A DNA stretch of 15,004 nucleotides from Solobacterium sp. (GTDB taxonomy: Bacteria; Bacillota_I; Bacilli_A; Erysipelotrichales; Erysipelotrichaceae), in assembly GCA_016284975.1 (NCBI GenBank), contig JAEEPV010000186.1, positions 1 through 15,004 of the forward strand. The letters run 5' to 3'. The notes beneath the pieces are model-generated. The model worked only from the letters and a program-made list of their open reading frames with translations, made no database searches and was not told the DNA's origin. Shown in pieces: positions 7,439 through 14,052 of the stretch. The position numbers and the translations under genes are program-made. Numbering within the stretch: position 1 is the first letter of the stretch; the number at the start of each line of letters is the position of its first letter.

Positions 7439-7637
7439 TGTGGTCGCACTTGAAAAAGGACAGGAAAAACTGCTTTTCCGCAATGTGGCGACCGTAAAAC
7501 AACAGGGAGAGAAACTGATCTTTTCCGATATTCTTGGAATACAGAATGAAGTGAATGGAACGATTCAATCAATCGATCTGCTGGAAAACATTATCCGGAT
7601 TGAAACAGGTAAAGCTGAAACAGGAGAACAGAAATGA
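7425..7637 (+). CDS. cooT: CooT-family nickel-binding protein
   Basis: This 70-residue protein matches the small CooT family (about 60-70 residues): it starts MCLS, with Cys2 as the nickel ligand known from R. rubrum CooT, then alternating beta-strand segments (KLLFRNVATVK, KLIFSDILG, EVNGTIQSIDLLENIIRIE). Known CooT is a homodimer that binds one Ni(II) through the two N-terminal cysteines and supports maturation of nickel CO dehydrogenase. No CO dehydrogenase catalytic gene is in the window; the only nickel-family echo is the ACS-like protein 5.5 kb upstream. A strong AAAGGAG lies about 6 bases before the ATG inside the preceding gene, and the stop overlaps the next start as ATGA. This supports coupled expression with the His-rich protein and the flavoenzyme. 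Confidence 0.82.
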   Translation: MCLSDVVALEKGQEKLLFRNVATVKQQGEKLIFSDILGIQNEVNGTIQSIDLLENIIRIETGKAETGEQK

Positions 7638-9685
7638 ACAAACAGTATGAACCGTTATTCACCCCATGGAAGATTGGAAACTGTGAGATTAAAAACCGTA
7701 TCGTACTGACTTCCATGGGCGGCACCGATCTGTTCGGATGGATGGAAATAAACCATTTCGATAAAGCCGGTGCAGAGTTTATCTATAATGTCGCCAAAAA
7801 CAATGCGGGTCTTGTGCTTCCAGGCTGTCAGCCGGTTTACAATCCGATGGGCGGCGAATGGCTGTACGAAAATGAGAAGATGTACAGTGATCTGGCCCGT
7901 TGGATGCCGAAGTTTCATGCGACTGGTGCCAAGCTGTTTGTACAGCTGACCGCAGGATTTGGCCGAAGCTTTACAATCTCCAAAATGATGGAAGATATCT
8001 ATACGAATCCAATAATCCGTACAGTCGCCAAACCGTTTATGGATCTGGATAAGATCACAGCTTCGGCATCTCCTTCTCCGAACCGCTGGAGTGACAAGGT
8101 TCCATCCAGAGAGATGACGAAGGAAGAAATCCAGGAGTTTGTGGATGCGTTTGCCAGGACTGCTGTGCTGCTGAAAAACGCGGGTGTTGACGGAGTGGAG
8201 ATTCATGCGGTTCATGAAGGATATCTTCTTGATCAGTTCACGCTGAAATATGTCAATAAGCGTACGGATGAATACGGCGGCTCATTTGAAAACCGCTATC
8301 GTTTCCCGGTTGAGATCGTAAAGGCAATCAAAGCTGCATGTGGAGACGACTTCCCGGTATCACTGCGTTACAGTGTTCTTTCCAAAACCAAGGGATTCCG
8401 TGAAGGTGCACTTCCCGGAGAAGACTATGTGGAAGTTGGACGTGACATGGAGGAGAGTGAAAAGGCAGCGAAGTATCTGCAGGATGCAGGCTATGACATG
8501 CTGAACTGCGATAACGGGACTTATGACGCCTGGTATTGGGCTCATCCGCCTGTGTACATGCCGGAAAACTGCAATCTTGCAGATGTCGAGCATATTAAAC
8601 AGTTTGTAGACATTCCGGTCGTAGCTGCCGGTCGTCTTGATCCGGCAACAGCCGCACAGTCCATTGCGGAAGGAAAGCTGGACGGTGCCGGTTTTGCCAG
8701 ACCGTTCCTTGCGGATACCGAATGGGTCACAAAGCTCATGAAGGGCAGGGAAGAGGATATCCGGCCGTGTATTCTCTGCCATAACGGATGCTTCAACATG
8801 TGTCACTACAAGGGCGTTCCAAATGATCAGGATCTGATGGACTCCCTGCATCTTGCACGGTGTGCGGTCAATGCCGAAACCATGCAGACAAACAAGCATT
8901 ACATCAAACCAACTAAGAACCCGCAGAAGGTTATCATCATCGGCGGCGGCATTGGCGGAATGGAAGCCGCAAGAGTACTGAAGCTTCGCGGACATACTCC
9001 GGTTATCTATGAACAGAGTGACAGGCTTGGTGGTACGTTTATTCCGGCGAGTGCGGAGTCCTATAAGGGTAAACTGAGAGATCTGCTGGAATGGTATCGC
9101 CGGCAGATGGACAAGCTTGAAATTGAAATTCATCTGAATACGAAGATTGGTTCGGTTGAAGAATTCAGGAAATATCCGGTGATTGTAGCAACCGGTTCCA
9201 CACCTCGGTACCTGCGGATGGTTCCCGGCTACGAGAAGATGATCGAAGCCTGTGAATTCCTGAACGGAAAAGAAGTAGGACAGCGGGTTGCGGTCATCGG
9301 CGGTGGTCTGACTGGTTCGGAAATCGCCTATGAGCTGGCTCTGCAGGGCAGGACGCCGATCATTGTTGAAATGAAAGATGATCTGGTATCCCAGCATGGT
9401 GTTTGCCTTGCTAACAGTTCCTACCTCAGAGAGTGGTTCGCATGGAAGGGTGTTGAAGTACACCTTGAATCAACACTGAAAGAAGTTCGTGACGGTGAGA
9501 TTATTGTTAAGACCAAAGACGGTGATATCACAATTCCGTGCGACAGTGTGATTTCTTCCGCCGGATACATGTCAGCACCGCTTGCACCAAAGAGCAAGAA
9601 TGTTTATCTGGTCGGTGACTGTGCGAAGATTGGAAATCTGCGCAGTGTAATCTGGAGTGCTTACGAGACGGCAATGAAGATCTGA
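7634..9685 (+). CDS. Old Yellow Enzyme-type NADH:flavin oxidoreductase with 4Fe-4S and FAD/NAD domains
   Basis: This 683-residue protein has the layout of 2,4-dienoyl-CoA reductase, 2-enoate reductase and BaiCD/BaiH. Residues 1-370 are an FMN TIM barrel (NRIVLTSMG at 21-29; EIHAVHEGYLLDQF at 189-202 with the probable proton donor Y197; NKRTDEYGGSFENR at 208-221). A 4Fe-4S motif follows (C379, C382, C386, C410). Then come two dinucleotide folds, VIIIGGGIGGMEAA (433-446) for FAD and VAVIGGGLTGSEIA (552-565) for NAD(P)H, and the terminal FAD motif VYLVGD (657-662). Family enzymes reduce C=C bonds of enoates or enoyl-CoAs. The fourth cluster cysteine is 23 residues after the third, rather than the usual 11-12, with an extra C390. 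Downstream of an activator and dehydratases, it probably reduces their unsaturated product. Its start overlaps the cooT stop. Confidence 0.9.
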   Translation: MNKQYEPLFTPWKIGNCEIKNRIVLTSMGGTDLFGWMEINHFDKAGAEFIYNVAKNNAGLVLPGCQPVYNPMGGEWLYENEKMYSDLARWMPKFHATGAKLFVQLTAGFGRSFTISKMMEDIYTNPIIRTVAKPFMDLDKITASASPSPNRWSDKVPSREMTKEEIQEFVDAFARTAVLLKNAGVDGVEIHAVHEGYLLDQFTLKYVNKRTDEYGGSFENRYRFPVEIVKAIKAACGDDFPVSLRYSVLSKTKGFREGALPGEDYVEVGRDMEESEKAAKYLQDAGYDMLNCDNGTYDAWYWAHPPVYMPENCNLADVEHIKQFVDIPVVAAGRLDPATAAQSIAEGKLDGAGFARPFLADTEWVTKLMKGREEDIRPCILCHNGCFNMCHYKGVPNDQDLMDSLHLARCAVNAETMQTNKHYIKPTKNPQKVIIIGGGIGGMEAARVLKLRGHTPVIYEQSDRLGGTFIPASAESYKGKLRDLLEWYRRQMDKLEIEIHLNTKIGSVEEFRKYPVIVATGSTPRYLRMVPGYEKMIEACEFLNGKEVGQRVAVIGGGLTGSEIAYELALQGRTPIIVEMKDDLVSQHGVCLANSSYLREWFAWKGVEVHLESTLKEVRDGEIIVKTKDGDITIPCDSVISSAGYMSAPLAPKSKNVYLVGDCAKIGNLRSVIWSAYETAMKI

Positions 9686-9710
9686 TCGGATCCTCGAACA
9701 ATCGATTTGA

Positions 9711-9743
9711 AAACAGGCTGCGGTTTGAGGGCGGTCTGTTTTT
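9711..9743 (+). terminator. Intrinsic terminator ending the dehydratase cluster
   Basis: An 11-bp stem (9711-9721 with 9731-9741, two G-U pairs) closes a 9-base loop, and the 3' arm merges into a run of five T at 9739-9743. It lies 26 bases after the flavoenzyme stop and is the first clear terminator in the window, consistent with a transcript covering the whole upstream cluster. Confidence 0.75.
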
Positions 9744-9787
9744 GATCTTCTGCGCAATCAGGATATGAATCAACGAATCAGAAACGA

Positions 9788-9793
9788 TATAAT
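9788..9793 (+). promoter_or_regulatory. Probable -10 box (TATAAT) for the sortase operon
   Basis: A perfect TATAAT lies between the terminator and the sortase coding region. No convincing -35 box is found at 16-18 bases (the hexamer at 17 is ATGAAT). The context GAAACGATATAAT is nearly the same as the GAAATCGATATAAT ahead of the preQ1 riboswitch. A start about 7 bases downstream would fall at or next to the ATG at 9801. Confidence 0.5.
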
Positions 9794-9800
9794 ACCCTCG

Positions 9801-10655
9801 ATGAAACATAACAAACAGAACAAATGGATTTGGATCGGTCTCGCTGTTCTGGCTGTAGTGGTGATTGCTGCAGCAGCTGTTTTTCTGTTGAAAAAACCAA
9901 AAACAGAAACACCTGAGACGGATCCGGTTCCTTCCGCAGAACCAACAACAGAGCCGGAAACAGAAGAAACACCTGCAGCGGTCGCAGAATATGAACTGCG
10001 TGTAGAAGAACTGAGTGCGTTGCAGCAGGAACTGATCGAGGATCAGGCAATCAATGGAGATGTCAAGGCGATACTTCACTTCAACAGCGGACTGGTCCAT
10101 GATCCGGTATTACAGACAACTACGGAAGATTACTATCTGTACCGGGACTGGAAAACACACGCAGATCTGTCCTACGGATCAATCGTAATGGACAGCCGGA
10201 ACGATCTTTCAAAAGATGAACAGAATACGATTATTTATGGCCATTATATTTATGAATACCGGAATCCGGATCGGACCCTGGTATTTACTCCTCTTTCCAC
10301 GATGGTAGATAAAACGGTATATGAAAAGAACCGCTACGTATCTCTGATTCTCAATGATGAGGTGCGATATTATGAAGTTGTGAGTGTGTTTGAAGCACCG
10401 CTGGAAGAAATTGATGGCGTGCAGTACAGCATGTATGGACTTGAATATAACCTGTTGGAGTATGATCCGGATTATATGTCCCTGTATCGGGAGAATATTA
10501 ACCGATATGAGTACTTTGATACCGGAATTGAGATCGCAGATGATGATCATCTGCTGACGCTGCAGACCTGTATCGAAAACCAGCATGAATCCAGAGAAAT
10601 CGTTCTCTGCCGGGAATTGGAAAGAAAACCTCTTTCGGGAAAGGAAGAAGACTAA
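9801..10655 (+). CDS. Class B sortase
   Basis: This is a membrane-anchored cysteine transpeptidase that joins sorting-signal proteins to the cell wall outside the membrane. It is 284 residues from the ATG at 9801: a short basic cytoplasmic start, one signal-anchor helix (WIWIGLAVLAVVVIAAAAVF), a Glu/Pro/Thr-rich linker and the sortase barrel. The catalytic triad is visible as His148 in IIYGHYIYE, Cys257 in TLQTC and Arg265 in HESREIVL. The long helix between strands 6 and 7 (YSMYGLEYNLLEYDPDY) marks class B. An in-frame ATG at 9765 would add 12 residues, but the TATAAT at 9788-9793 falls inside that extension and its AGGA is only one base away, so I prefer 9801, although it also has no Shine-Dalgarno. 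No substrate with a sorting motif is encoded nearby. The Nudix gene starts one base after the stop. Confidence 0.9.
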   Translation: MKHNKQNKWIWIGLAVLAVVVIAAAAVFLLKKPKTETPETDPVPSAEPTTEPETEETPAAVAEYELRVEELSALQQELIEDQAINGDVKAILHFNSGLVHDPVLQTTTEDYYLYRDWKTHADLSYGSIVMDSRNDLSKDEQNTIIYGHYIYEYRNPDRTLVFTPLSTMVDKTVYEKNRYVSLILNDEVRYYEVVSVFEAPLEEIDGVQYSMYGLEYNLLEYDPDYMSLYRENINRYEYFDTGIEIADDDHLLTLQTCIENQHESREIVLCRELERKPLSGKEED

Positions 10656-10656
10656 T

Positions 10657-11205
10657 ATGGAACAGATCCGAGAAAAAACACGCAGGAAAACAACGGTATA
10701 TGACGGTCACATTATTAAAGTGAGACTGGATGAAGCGGAGCTTCCGGATGGAACGACAGCGCCAAGAGAAGTAGTGGTGCATCCGGGCGGAGTCGGAATC
10801 GCTCTGGAGGATGACGAAGGAAAATTCTTTTTCGTCACTCAATGGCGCTATGGTCAGGAAAAAGTCATGCTGGAATACCCGGCTGGAAAAAAAGAACCGG
10901 GAGAAGATCCGCTGACTACCGCAAAACGGGAAATAATTGAAGAGACCGGTTACGAGGGGGAAGGATTTGTCCGGCTGGGTTCGCTTGTTCCGACACCGGC
11001 ATATGATACGGAAGTCATAGAACTCTACTATGCACGTCAGGGTAAGTATGTCGGTCAGCATCTGGATGAGGATGAAAATATCAACCTTTCCAAACTGACG
11101 CTGGATGAGATTACCCGGAAAATCCTTTCCGGAGAGGTAGATGATGCCAAGACCGTCGCAATGACATTTCTGATCAAGGAGTTTAAAGCGAGGGGCAATT
11201 TATGA
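10657..11205 (+). CDS. Nudix hydrolase, ADP-ribose pyrophosphatase type (NudF-like)
   Basis: This 182-residue protein would cleave ADP-ribose or related nucleoside diphosphate sugars to AMP and a sugar phosphate. The Nudix box fits the consensus exactly at residues 77-99 (G77, E83, R91, E92, E95, E96, G98), and a proline 15 residues downstream in VPTPAYDTEVIELYYA (P114) fits the ADP-ribose pyrophosphatase subgroup. Length is typical. I use the ATG at 10657, just after the sortase stop, with AAGGAAG upstream; the frame is open back to 10585 but that part overlaps the sortase. Its stop overlaps the MTA/SAH nucleosidase start as ATGA, so the two housekeeping nucleotide-salvage genes are translated together. 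Confidence 0.9.
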   Translation: MEQIREKTRRKTTVYDGHIIKVRLDEAELPDGTTAPREVVVHPGGVGIALEDDEGKFFFVTQWRYGQEKVMLEYPAGKKEPGEDPLTTAKREIIEETGYEGEGFVRLGSLVPTPAYDTEVIELYYARQGKYVGQHLDEDENINLSKLTLDEITRKILSGEVDDAKTVAMTFLIKEFKARGNL

Positions 11206-11927
11206 AAATCACCAGGATAGGAATTATCGGTGCGATGGATGTGGAGGTCTCAGCTTTATATGACAGTATGATCGATGCGACCGAAACACCGATAGCAGGG
11301 ATGATATTTCGAAAAGGGAACATCGGAGAAGTTCCTGTAGTAGTGGTAAAGTCCGGGATCGGCAAAGTGAATGCGGCAATCTGCGCGCAGATCCTGATCG
11401 ACCGGTTTGATGTCGACCATATTATCAATACTGGAGTTGCCGGTTCTCTGAATGACAAGATTGCAATTGGAGATGTTGTGATTTCTACGGATACGATGTA
11501 TCACGACATGGACGCTACATTATTCGGATATGAAAGAGGCCGGGTTCCGGGAATGGATACGCTTACGTTTCCGGCGGATCCGGAATTTCGAGAGCTGATT
11601 CATACCGCGGTTGTAAATGCAGCTCACGATATCCGTGTGTTTTCCGGCCGCGTAGTCAGCGGAGACTTCTTTATTTCAAGCAAAAACGTAAAAGACTTTA
11701 TCCGCAAGAGCATGGACGGAATGTGTGTGGACATGGAAAGTACGGCGATCGCGCATACCGCATATGTTAATAAGGTGCCGTTTGTCATTGTCCGATTCAT
11801 TTCAGACAATGCAGAAGATGAGTCTGGCAAAGCTTATGATGAGTTTGAGGCAGAAGCGGCGGAACACAGTGCAAACATTCTCAAAAACGCACTGCTGCAG
11901 ATCCAGAATCATATGAACAGAGAATAA
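11202..11927 (+). CDS. mtnN: 5'-methylthioadenosine/S-adenosylhomocysteine nucleosidase
   Basis: This 241-residue enzyme cleaves adenine from methylthioadenosine and S-adenosylhomocysteine (and 5'-deoxyadenosine from radical SAM enzymes), feeding methyl-cycle recycling. Active-site residues are in place compared with E. coli: E15 in GAMDVEV (E12), E179 in CVDMESTAIAH (E174) and the adenine-binding D202 in RFISDNAED (D197). NTGVAGS (76-82) is the usual ribose/phosphate-loop region. Length is near the family norm (about 230). GAGG precedes the ATG, which overlaps the Nudix stop. No terminator is seen after it; the next promoter starts in the short gap. Confidence 0.93.
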   Translation: MKITRIGIIGAMDVEVSALYDSMIDATETPIAGMIFRKGNIGEVPVVVVKSGIGKVNAAICAQILIDRFDVDHIINTGVAGSLNDKIAIGDVVISTDTMYHDMDATLFGYERGRVPGMDTLTFPADPEFRELIHTAVVNAAHDIRVFSGRVVSGDFFISSKNVKDFIRKSMDGMCVDMESTAIAHTAYVNKVPFVIVRFISDNAEDESGKAYDEFEAEAAEHSANILKNALLQIQNHMNRE

Positions 11928-11950
11928 TAGTTTTCTTTGCAGGAAATCGA

Positions 11951-11956
11951 TATAAT
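11951..11956 (+). promoter_or_regulatory. Probable -10 box (TATAAT) of the preQ1 riboswitch leader
   Basis: A perfect TATAAT lies 24 bases after the mtnN stop and 22 bases before the aptamer stem. The -35 position (TAGTTT at 17 bases) is weak. A start near 11963 would put the small hairpin and the aptamer at the 5' end of the transcript, as expected for a riboswitch leader. Confidence 0.6.
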
Positions 11957-11977
11957 GGTCTTTGCGGTTTTGACCGC

Positions 11978-12017
11978 CGTCGGTAGCGGCTACCCGACGT
12001 ATACCTAAAATAAGGAG
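11978..12017 (+). promoter_or_regulatory. preQ1-I riboswitch overlapping the queT Shine-Dalgarno
   Basis: The P1 stem CGTCGG (11978-11983) pairs with CCGACG (11994-11999) around the 10-base loop TAGCGGCTAC, followed by an A-rich tail ending AAGG (12012-12015). This matches the layout of the Thermoanaerobacter tengcongensis preQ1-I aptamer. C11993 lies at the ligand-pairing cytosine (C15 there), C11987 can pair with G12014 and G11989 with U12011 to make the pseudoknot. That pairing takes up the first G of the Shine-Dalgarno AAGGAG (12012-12017), so ligand binding should block translation of queT, 10 bases downstream. The downstream gene being a queuosine-precursor transporter fits well. Confidence 0.87.
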
Positions 12018-12027
12018 ATTAACTGCA

Positions 12028-12531
12028 ATGAATACAAAACAAATGACCCAGATTGCAATGGTAACAGCAGTGTATACCGTTCTGTCTGTGGCACTCGCCC
12101 CGATTTCTTACGGACCGATTCAGGTAAGAATCGCAGAAACGCTGACGCTTCTGCCGCTGATCTGGCAACCTTCTATCGCTGCACTGACGTTGGGCTGTTT
12201 TCTGACAAACCTGATTGGGGTGCATCTTGGCGTAACTGGACCGATTGATATCCTGGTTGGCACGCTGGCTACCTTTCTGGCAGCTGTGTGTACCTGGAAA
12301 TTCAGAGATAAGACGATCAGGGGGATTCCGGTAATATCCATTCTGATGCCGGTAATCTTTAACGGAGTATTTGTCGGCTTGGAACTGGCATGGATGCTGA
12401 ATCCGGATAATATTGCCGCTATGGCGGTCGTATACGGACTTCAGGTCGCTGTCGGTGAACTGATCGCAGTCATCATTGGATGGATACTGTTGCCGATGCT
12501 GAAAAAAGCACAGATATTTGGAGAGCAGTAA
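12028..12531 (+). CDS. queT: Queuosine precursor transporter QueT (ECF substrate-binding component)
   Basis: This 167-residue membrane protein of the QueT/COG4708 family is the substrate-specific S component of an energy-coupling-factor transporter for a queuosine precursor. It has about five hydrophobic segments and the family-like stretch APISYGPIQVRIAETLTLLP (residues 24-43), then LGCFLTNLIG (55-64). The ECF ATPase and T component genes are not here and are presumably shared elsewhere. The preQ1-I riboswitch directly upstream supports the assignment independently. It ends three bases before the VanY-like gene. Confidence 0.92.
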   Translation: MNTKQMTQIAMVTAVYTVLSVALAPISYGPIQVRIAETLTLLPLIWQPSIAALTLGCFLTNLIGVHLGVTGPIDILVGTLATFLAAVCTWKFRDKTIRGIPVISILMPVIFNGVFVGLELAWMLNPDNIAAMAVVYGLQVAVGELIAVIIGWILLPMLKKAQIFGEQ

Positions 12532-12534
12532 TAT

Positions 12535-13329
12535 ATGAAAAAACTTCTGCCTGCAGTTCTGATTGTCCTTCTGATCCTTCTCGGGATTGGTCTTTTCGGA
12601 ATGCTGAAAAGCAAAGGTTCGACTGCAGAACCATCGCCAACCGCAGAACCTGCATCGGAACCGGTTTCTACTGTGGAGCCGACAGAAGAACCAGTCATTG
12701 AAGAAACACCGGAACCCACGATGGATCCGTCTGTCTTTACCGATACGAACAGCCTTCTGGTTGTCGCAAACAAAAAACATCGTCTTCCGGAGGGCTATGT
12801 ACCGCCGGATCTGGTAACACCTGAGATTTCTCAGGTACAGGCATGCACGATGCGGGCACCTGCTGCGGAAGCGATCAAGGCAATGGCGGAAGCAGCGGCA
12901 GCAGATGGTGTGACCCTGAAAATCTCCAGCGCTTACCGCGGTGAAGACTATCAGCGTCAGCTTTACAATGGCTACAGCGCAAGCTATGGTACTGCAACCG
13001 CAGATACGATCAGTTCCAGGCCGGGTTATTCGGATCATCAGACCGGGCTTGCGGCAGATTTCGTCGAACAGGACGGATCGATGAACGGCATTAATTTTAA
13101 CCAGAACTTTGAAAATACCGACAGTGGGATCTGGCTGAGAGATCATGCGCATGAATATGGATTTATCATGCGGTATCCGAAAGGGAAACAGGATATTACT
13201 GGATACGCCTATGAACCGTGGCACTTCCGATATATCGGGGTGGACTATGCCACAGCCATATATGAAACCGATGTATTCTGCAGTTTTGAGGAATACTTCG
13301 ATGTAGAAGGCGGAGACTATGCTGAATGA
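12535..13329 (+). CDS. Membrane-anchored D-alanyl-D-alanine carboxypeptidase, VanY/M15B family
   Basis: This 264-residue zinc peptidase acts on peptidoglycan stems outside the membrane, removing the terminal D-alanine. Residues 5-23 are an uncleaved signal anchor, residues 29-65 a Glu/Pro/Thr/Ser-rich wall-spanning linker, and residues 75-245 the M15B domain. Motifs are SSAYRGEDYQ (131-140), SRPGYSDHQTGLAADF (161-176; zinc ligands H168 and D175) and EPWHFRY (227-233; catalytic E227 and zinc ligand H230). No lipobox cysteine is present. GGAG in the end of queT serves as ribosome binding site. Being behind queT and the riboswitch, it may be transcribed from the preQ1-controlled leader. No VanR/S or VanH/A genes are near, so a resistance role is not supported. 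Confidence 0.92.
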   Translation: MKKLLPAVLIVLLILLGIGLFGMLKSKGSTAEPSPTAEPASEPVSTVEPTEEPVIEETPEPTMDPSVFTDTNSLLVVANKKHRLPEGYVPPDLVTPEISQVQACTMRAPAAEAIKAMAEAAAADGVTLKISSAYRGEDYQRQLYNGYSASYGTATADTISSRPGYSDHQTGLAADFVEQDGSMNGINFNQNFENTDSGIWLRDHAHEYGFIMRYPKGKQDITGYAYEPWHFRYIGVDYATAIYETDVFCSFEEYFDVEGGDYAE

Positions 13330-13358
13330 GCGCTGTGGATCATACCACAGTGCTTTTT
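13329..13358 (+). terminator. Intrinsic terminator after the queT-vanY-like pair
   Basis: A 10-bp stem, AGCGCTGTGG (13329-13338) with CCACAGTGCT (13345-13354), contains one G-U pair. It closes the loop ATCATA and runs into five T (13354-13358). It starts at the last base of the stop codon. Confidence 0.88.
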
Positions 13359-13384
13359 ACTTTATATTTATAAGAATTTATAAT
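13356..13384 (+). promoter_or_regulatory. Sigma-A type promoter for the DUF624-phosphoglucomutase pair
   Basis: TTTACT (13356-13361, four of six matches to TTGACA) and TATAAT (13379-13384, perfect) are 17 bases apart in a very AT-rich gap. The -35 overlaps the terminator T run. Transcription would start about 17 bases before the GGAG ribosome binding site of the next gene. Confidence 0.7.
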
Positions 13385-13407
13385 ATTCATTGCATTTGGA
13401 GTGAATT

Positions 13408-14052
13408 ATGAGTGAGAAAAAAGAAAAGATACTGCCTGGAGTAGCCTTTTTTACCAAAGCAGCCGATATCCTGATTCTGAATTTTCTATGCATGATCTGC
13501 TGTATTCCGATTATTACCATAGCAGATTCGCTGGCGTCGCTTTACTATGTGATGCTGAAGATTGAAAGAGGAACGGAAGACGGTGTTGTGAAGCCATTCT
13601 TCCGGTTTTTCGGGAAGAATTTTCTCAAAAGCCTCCCCTATACCTTTCTGATGATTGTTCTCTTTATCATTGTCATGTCCTGCTATATCGAATTCGGGTA
13701 TCAGGACAGCACGATTCTGATTGGTCTGCTGCTTGCGGTTGTAATTATATTGTTTGCGTGGTGGGGGTGGGTAATCCCGCTGTTTGCACAATTTGATAAT
13801 ACATTTGTGGCAATGCTGACAAATGGTTTTAAGCTTGCGATAAGCAATCCAAAGGAAACACTGATCATACTGGGTATGAATATGTATATGTTTTTCCTGT
13901 TTCTGATCAGTCCGGAGATTTTCAGCTATGTGCTTTATGTGTGGACGTTCGTAGGGCTGGCTATCAGCGCAAGAGTAATTTGCAGGCAGATTGTTCCGAT
14001 TTTTGATGAACTGATGGAACCTGCTCCGGAGGGAATCGAGAATGAACAGTGA
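13408..14052 (+). CDS. DUF624 (YesL-family) membrane protein
   Basis: This 214-residue integral membrane protein has about five hydrophobic segments: near residues 20-45, 75-95, 100-125, 145-165 and 165-190. The N-terminal pattern, with AADILILNFLCMICCIPIIT (23-42) then SLYYVMLKIERGTEDGVVKPFFRFF, is typical of the DUF624/YesL family found in Bacillota, often next to carbohydrate transport genes. The biochemical role is not established. The ATG has TTGGAG upstream. It overlaps the phosphoglucomutase start by 11 bases, so the two are co-expressed. The sugar link comes only from that neighbour. Confidence 0.85.
   Translation: MSEKKEKILPGVAFFTKAADILILNFLCMICCIPIITIADSLASLYYVMLKIERGTEDGVVKPFFRFFGKNFLKSLPYTFLMIVLFIIVMSCYIEFGYQDSTILIGLLLAVVIILFAWWGWVIPLFAQFDNTFVAMLTNGFKLAISNPKETLIILGMNMYMFFLFLISPEIFSYVLYVWTFVGLAISARVICRQIVPIFDELMEPAPEGIENEQ

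Noticed and set aside
8360..9463. Antisense open frame (367 codons) over the OYE-type reductase
   Set aside because: The + strand shows intact FMN, 4Fe-4S and FAD/NAD motifs throughout; the antisense protein shows no recognisable motif.
7634..9685. Bile-acid 7-dehydroxylation gene baiCD/baiH
   Set aside because: Domain layout is shared, but no other bai genes are present and the 4Fe-4S spacing differs; a bile-acid role cannot be supported.
12019..13224. Antisense open frame (401 codons) over queT and the VanY-like gene
   Set aside because: It spans two unrelated well-supported genes and their junction, is rich in Cys, Arg and His as expected for a reversed frame, and would end in the riboswitch leader.
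12535..13329. Vancomycin resistance (vanY of a van cluster)
   Set aside because: No vanR/S/H/A/X genes are nearby and M15B carboxypeptidases are common housekeeping enzymes in Bacillota.
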